Below, in pieces: positions 59,301-64,000 of a stretch of DNA of 64,000 bases (position 1 is its first letter; every line of letters begins with the position of its first letter). Under the pieces are notes generated by a model that was not told the DNA's origin, searched no databases, and saw only the letters and a list, made by a program, of their open reading frames with translations. This stretch comes from Balanoglossus misakiensis (lineage: Eukaryota; Hemichordata), in the NCBI GenBank assembly GCA_040954595.2, contig CM082589.2, positions 11,346,001 through 11,410,000 of the forward strand. The letters run 5' to 3'. The position numbers and the translations under genes were made by a program.

Positions 59301-62300
59301 TTGGACAGGCATTGCATGCTGTTTGTCCTTCAAGGGGTTGATAATATCCAATTGCACAAGGATGGCACTGACTCAGCTCAGTGTCATGGTACGACCCTTC
59401 AGGACACAATACTGTGGAAATACAAAATGTTGAAGGCAGATGTATACATTGTTCATGTACTGATCATTATGCATTAATGGTTTAAAACACAACTACAATT
59501 GTAACACACAGCATTCATTTTGGCCAGTTTTTCACTCTTGTGTCTACAAGTGGGATTGCAGTTGTGTGTGGTTGAATGTTGATTCACTATATATCCACAT
59601 GTAGAATAACATTAACTGTGTCTTCTATCAAACATAATTAATGGAAAAAGGGCAGCGAGAAAGAGACTTTGTCCCTCCTTGGTATGAGCATATCAAATCA
59701 ATTATTTCCTTATATCACCTCTTGGTTGGGTTGTATTTACCACTCACACTTGTCTTTAATTTGTACACTGCGACTCACAACCACACTCGCAGCAATACGG
59801 CCCACCTAACAGGTCATATCAGGCGATATAAACATATTAACATCTACACCTTTTTATAATATTAATTTTGGACACAGTTTTAATCCTTTCACCACCATGG
59901 TTCAGTCCAAACCAATTGTTTTCTATGGTAAGGTTTGACCTCTATAGAGGAAACTGGGAGTGAAAGGGTTAAAGTACATAACAACTGAGGAGTATAGGCA
60001 CTCACCACATTCTTCTCCAACAAGAACACTACCATTGGAACAGAATATTGTACTTTCAACTTGTAATGTCTCAGCGTCGACCGAATATTCAGCTGTATCA
60101 AAAGGACCATTCTTGACTGCATCTTCAATAACTACAACTGCAGCATCAGCAGAGCTAATGGATAAAACAACAGGCAAAAAATTCTTACATATGCCACATT
60201 ACAATACCAACCAGAAGTGTGTACTGTAAACTGAATTGTTTTCACGACAGGAAATTTTCGCGATATTAAAAGAGGCGACTGTTACGTGAGGACGAATTTT
60301 CGAGTTCTCGTATTTCACTAACTGCATCATTATCTCCAAAAACATTTTACACAACTTTTTATTTTAACGTTTTTTTGACCAGCACATGTTTTGCAGAAAT
60401 TTACTGCTCGCGAAAATAACACGTTTTGCAGTATATTTCGAATGCATGAATCTTTAGAATACAGGATGCCGCAACATGAAGGAAGGTGGGCAGAAATGAT
60501 GGGGTTGCCAAAAACTGAAAATGTTTGAGTGTTAAGACACAAAATAATTTGTTTTCACTTGCATGAATGGAATATTTTGCAATAATGCAAACACCAGCTG
60601 TATAGGGAATACAGAGCTGGTCCTCACACAGCCTGGGATCAGTACCCTAGACATGTCACCAAAGTCATTTCAATAGAACAGAAGGGGAATGAAATACTCG
60701 AAAAATAACAATTACTACTCACGCATTGGTTGTGAAACTGAACTGAACCACAAGCTGAGTATCAGCCTGTCTCTTTCTTCGGTTTGAGGCGCCGCAGGTT
60801 ATTTCAAGGTCATCAAAGTTGCATTCACCGCCACAAATACCAAACAAATCATTCAGATAGTTGATAGTGTTCATAAAACTGATCCTCAATTGCTGGATGA
60901 CACCATTGTTACATGTACCAGCCTGTGAATTGTATGACACGCCACAATTCACTCCACGTTGAGTCTTCCCAGGAGCTGCAGTAGAACAATACAAACAAAC
61001 AAATTTTGTTAAAGATGCAATTTTCAATCTAGCGAACGATGTATTGACTTAGACTGCGAAACCGCTTAGCCAATCAGGAAAGTTACAGCTGCTTACCCAG
61101 AACAAAATATTAAGAAAATAGCTCAAATGTACTGGAGCTTTATATTGGGGTAAGCAGATATGATGTTAACAAATTATCTACCTGTAATCACAACCTTGAC
61201 ATACTGTAAAGCAAGAATTTGCATTACTCATATTTCTCTTTTCATTTATAACTAAAAGAAAATTGTCTCAATGCTGGAATACCCCCTCTCACAACTCTCT
61301 CTCTTTGGAGAATTTTCTGAATGTGCATGTGCAACCTGATTATATTTCTTTACTGATACCAAATCATTTTTTTCTCACCTGAACATCCAGGGAAGGTGAA
61401 TTCCTCGTCTGGATTCTCAGGATTAAAAGATCCTTCACTATGGCAGAGATAGTAAGGTGCTGGCAGGCTTGCAAACTTGTATCCTGGTAAACAATCCACC
61501 TGACAGAACACACCCGACTCAAACTCATTACAGATGGAAATACCTTTAACTGGTGGTGCTGGCTTTTCACAATCAAATGATGTAAAAGAAAGGAGAACAC
61601 AGTTTATTTGTCTATATATATATTTTTAATTTTATTTCATCTATCATCCAACAGGCAAATACTACCCAAATGTCTGTGTCTCATATATCATCCAACAGGC
61701 AAATACTACCCAAATGTCCAGGTCTAGGTAACGAACCCACAACCCTAGCCACTAGGGCACAATGCCTCTTTTACCAGGTTCACACAGGGTAAAATTTGAG
61801 ACACTATTTGCCAGTGCTAACCACAGAGCATTAATCCTTTGAGTCATGTTGTGTCCACACACACAAAGTTTATGTATGGGCGCTGAGGCTCGGCCCCATA
61901 GACAATGGGTTGCGGAGAGGTGTTAATCCTTACACCGGCTCAGGTCTGGCTGGCAGAGCCGTCTAAAATCTGAGACGTTTCAGGACCACTTACACCGTCC
62001 ACACATGTTTTTTTAAGACAGTATCAATTCTGAGATGCTTCAGAACTGTCTTAATGGTGTATGTGTGACACCCATATTTATTACACAGTCAAATCTTTTA
62101 AACAGAACACCAACACATTAACATGTTTCTATGTAAAAGGGACTAGGAAAAGCTGTTGGTTGAAGAGAGGTTTCCCGATTAGACAGGGTTTGTTTTAGAC
62201 GGGTTTGAGTGTCCTTGTATGTTCTGAATGATGTTGTTATAATTTTTGATAGTTACATAGGGACAAAAGTGATAATGATGCAATCATATTACTGTAAAAC

Positions 62301-63519
62301 GGCAAATTTTCCCAAACTTCGGCAAAAAAAAAGAAGAAAATAAAGTCGCATAAAATGTTTTTCAGAGATAACAGAGTAGTTAGTAAAATACTAGAATGCG
62401 GAAATTTAATTCTCGTGTCACAGTTGCCTCTTTTGATATATTGCAAAATATTTTCTGTCACGAAAATGTCCCGTTTTACAGTATGTGACAAGACATAACA
62501 AGGGGTAGAGATGACAATTTGTCAAGATATTAATTAATTTGTAAAGTTTATGTATGAATGATAAAAAAATTCACTCACGCAGTACATAGAGTAAAAAGTT
62601 GCACTGTGCATTGTTGCCAGCTGTATCTGAAGCAACATAGCTGATCTGGTAGGTTCCCCAGGAAAAGGTGTCACCTGTAAGAACAAAATTATGCACATCA
62701 TTACAGGCATGGGTGCTAAAGCCAAAATAGCTTCCGTTTCTTGAATGTTTTTCATGATTTTCTTTTCAAACTTAGAATGGTCCATTTAAGTGAGCTATCT
62801 GGTGGGTATACACAGGCATATTATCAACTCCTGATTGTGACTGTACATATAAACATGAACAAGATATGTATACTAAACAGATATGGTGCCGCACACGTTT
62901 ATTCAACTGCCCATTGTAAGAGAACACAACATTTGTGGTATGGGTATCCCCAGTAGTAGTGGAGAATATTAAGTACTTTACTGATTAAAGGCCTTGCTCA
63001 ACAGTTGGTCAAATCTTTTGTTTCCAATAAACAATTACGTGCAAACACAAATGCTTTCGAGTTTTAACTTCATTGTACTGCCCTGGGATCGAGGAAAGGG
63101 CCTATAAACATATGGTAATAGTATCAGCAATTGAGGCTTTAATACTTGGAAGCAAGATCATCTGTCGCACATAGGATGTGCTAGCCATATATGAGTAACG
63201 GCCACAAGAATAAACTGTACCAGTATGCTTCATACTGACCATAATCTTAGGAAAGTTGTCTCAGCTTGTTGGTTTCTGTTTAGATCAACTCCCCACCCCA
63301 CCCCGATAAAAAAAACTTAGTTAGTGTGAATGTTATATATTATCTATAATCAGAAATGATATTTTATAGGAAACTTACCCATTGTGTAGGTTTGTGTCAC
63401 ATTGGCAATGGCGACATAATCTGTAAATATAGGCTCCTGCCATACTCCTGTTGTCAAGCTATTAGGACTAATTATACGGGTCGTATTGGGACAGTAAATG
63501 ACTTCAGGAGCGTGTTTAT
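56037..63519 (-). CDS. SVEP1-like modular transmembrane receptor, copy 2 (3' portion, in frame)
   Basis: Thirteen exons from HYR to the cytoplasmic tail are in frame with consistent phases. All internal module exons are phase 1-1, the usual signature of shuffled extracellular modules. The product would be a type I membrane protein: extracellular HYR, sushi, RRKR-containing region, four ephrin-receptor-like repeats and two EGF modules, then a helix and an 88-residue acidic tail. The LamG exons and anything 5' lie beyond 64000. Compared with copy 1 it has full-length sushi (180 bp) and membrane (97 bp) exons, so it is the better template for the true protein. Function is inferred only: cell adhesion or matrix binding. 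Confidence 0.88.
56654..56750 (-). CDS. Receptor copy 2, transmembrane exon (intact, 97 bp)
   Basis: Phase 1 in and phase 2 out. Encodes DSSVDTAVIIGGVAGGLAAV then LVLGVIMLLMYQR, a helix of about 23 residues with a basic stop-transfer end. Contains the 8 bp missing from copy 1. Confidence 0.92.
57018..57146 (-). CDS. Receptor copy 2, EGF-like exon
   Basis: 129 bp, phase 1-1, same six-Cys EGF as copy 1. Confidence 0.93.
57440..57562 (-). CDS. Receptor copy 2, calcium-binding-type EGF exon
   Basis: 123 bp, phase 1-1, same residues as copy 1 (DAHECRLGLDDC onward). Confidence 0.93.
57639..57829. mobile_element. TTAA-flanked MITE, copy 2
   Basis: Same insertion as 9981-10171. Confidence 0.85.
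58132..58293 (-). CDS. Receptor copy 2, ephrin-receptor-like Cys repeat 4
   Basis: 162 bp, phase 1-1, same as copy 1. Confidence 0.93.
58431..58598 (-). CDS. Receptor copy 2, ephrin-receptor-like Cys repeat 3
   Basis: 168 bp, phase 1-1; Arg replaces Gln in GTYRSNAE. Confidence 0.93.
58843..59004 (-). CDS. Receptor copy 2, ephrin-receptor-like Cys repeat 2
   Basis: 162 bp, phase 1-1, same as copy 1. Confidence 0.93.
59250..59411 (-). CDS. Receptor copy 2, ephrin-receptor-like Cys repeat 1
   Basis: 162 bp, phase 1-1. The adjacent intron lacks 15 bp relative to copy 1. Confidence 0.92.
59685..59846. mobile_element. Degenerate palindromic repeat, copy 2
   Basis: Counterpart of 12042-12203, with one base nearer the presumed original (AATACGGCCCACC rather than AATACGCCCCACC). 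Confidence 0.7.
60006..60154 (-). CDS. Receptor copy 2, linker exon before Cys repeats
   Basis: 149 bp, phase 2 to 1. Reads SADAAVVVIEDAVKNG; one Ala to Val change against copy 1. Confidence 0.88.
60723..60975 (-). CDS. Receptor copy 2, Cys-containing region with furin-type site
   Basis: 253 bp, phase 1 to 2. The RRKR motif is retained. Confidence 0.88.
61379..61558 (-). CDS. Receptor copy 2, sushi-like exon (intact, 180 bp)
   Basis: Phase 1-1. Encodes GISICNEFESGVFCQVDCLP, GYKFASLPAPYYLCHSEGSF and NPENPDEEFTFPGCS. Cys spacing and the CLPGY block fit a sushi/CCP module. As in copy 1, the first sushi Cys (DCEKPAPP) lies before the best AG acceptor; extending 15 bp upstream keeps the frame but would need a non-AG acceptor. 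Confidence 0.82.
62579..62674 (-). CDS. Receptor copy 2, HYR second half
   Basis: 96 bp, phase 1-1. One base differs from copy 1 (TTTTTACTC for TTTTCACTC), changing Ser to Leu near the end. Confidence 0.9.
63379..63519 (-). CDS. Receptor copy 2, HYR first half
   Basis: 141 bp, phase 1-1. FTDY replaces FTDD. This is the most 5' exon visible in this copy. Confidence 0.92.
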
Positions 63520-63816
63520 CTGAAGAAAAAAAAATGAAAGAATAACAAATGTTTGTAAATTAAACAACTGGTCCACACCCCCTATGCATACACTGGTACA
63601 TTTAGGTAAACGCACTACTAGATGTTAATATCTGTCACATATTCATGAGAAATCCAGATATTGTTAAGTGCTTGTTTTCTGATACATGTGAATAGACTAG
63701 ATCACTGTCAAGAAACACTACAAGATAGGACAGGAGTCATGAGATGGTATCCATAGGCATAATAACTGATATGATCAATTACACTCATGATAAGCCTAGT
63801 TCTTGGAACAGCAGAA

Positions 63817-63917
63817 ACTGATGATGATGATGGTGATGATGATGACGATGATGATGATGATGGTGGTGGTGGTGGTGGTGATGATGATTATGATGATGAT
63901 GATGGTGATGGTGGTTG
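63817..63917. repeat. GAT/GGT microsatellite, copy 2
   Basis: Counterpart of 16166-16266; same length and interruptions by eye. Confidence 0.95.
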
Positions 63918-64000
63918 TGAATAGTATCATTACATTCAGTGTTAAATACATGTACGGTAGAAACAAAAAGAGTGAGCGATACAGGCATGGGCAGATGATG

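Larger units (their letters stand above)
50145..64000. repeat. Large near-identical duplicated block, copy 2
   Basis: Counterpart of 2494-16349 in the same orientation, reaching the window edge inside the GAT-repeat intron. Contains the LINE remnant, the 450-bp foldback MITE, the TTAA MITE and the receptor 3' exons in the same order. Whether it also holds the recombinase transposon cannot be seen. Confidence 0.97.

Overview
The window is animal nuclear DNA. It has split genes with GT-AG introns, extracellular domain shuffling, a minisatellite, many hairpin-type DNA transposon remnants, a non-LTR retrotransposon fragment, a Penelope-like fragment and a tyrosine-recombinase (Crypton-class) transposon. 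The receptor architecture (pentraxin/LamG, HYR, sushi, ephrin-receptor-like Cys repeats, EGF) and the repeat types fit a marine invertebrate deuterostome such as a hemichordate, amphioxus or sea urchin. I cannot decide which from sequence alone.

Layout: 1-2493 is an 82-86 bp satellite array. 2494-16349 is the first copy of a large duplicated block; the second copy is 50145-64000, still matching where the window ends. The offset is about 47.65 kb and the copies differ by well under 1% by eye. The block holds, on the minus strand, the 3' part of an SVEP1-like single-pass membrane receptor gene. In copy 1 I can chain 15 exons (20145 down to 8387) by splice phase; in copy 2, 13 exons (63519 down to 56037). 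Copy 2 is in frame throughout. Copy 1 carries two separate 8-bp deletions, one in the sushi exon and one in the transmembrane exon, so it is a frameshifted copy, a soluble variant or an unmerged poor haplotype.

16.6-19.25 kb: an intact 474-aa tyrosine recombinase of the DUF3504/KIAA1958-like Crypton class lies in a receptor intron, between palindromic ends and about 9 bp from a splice donor. 20.2-28.4 kb: interspersed repeats, a few possible exons of unrecognised minus-strand genes, a CATA microsatellite and a 5'-truncated Penelope-like element with a GIY-YIG nuclease domain. 28.4-43.2 kb: mostly non-coding, with a palindromic CTCGTGCGCACGAG cluster, two possible CpG-containing first exons or promoters on the plus strand, and a nest of long inverted repeats (33.9-41.6 kb).

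43.2-50.1 kb: a second satellite array, split by a 4358-bp element that duplicated a TA target and has CAGTCCCAACA inverted ends but no recognisable transposase. Outside the element this array is bounded on both sides by ACATGTA. The most notable signals are the split satellite with its TA-flanked passenger, the tracked frameshifts between the two receptor copies, and the recombinase element with palindromic ends and a degenerate small relative at 12.04-12.20 kb.
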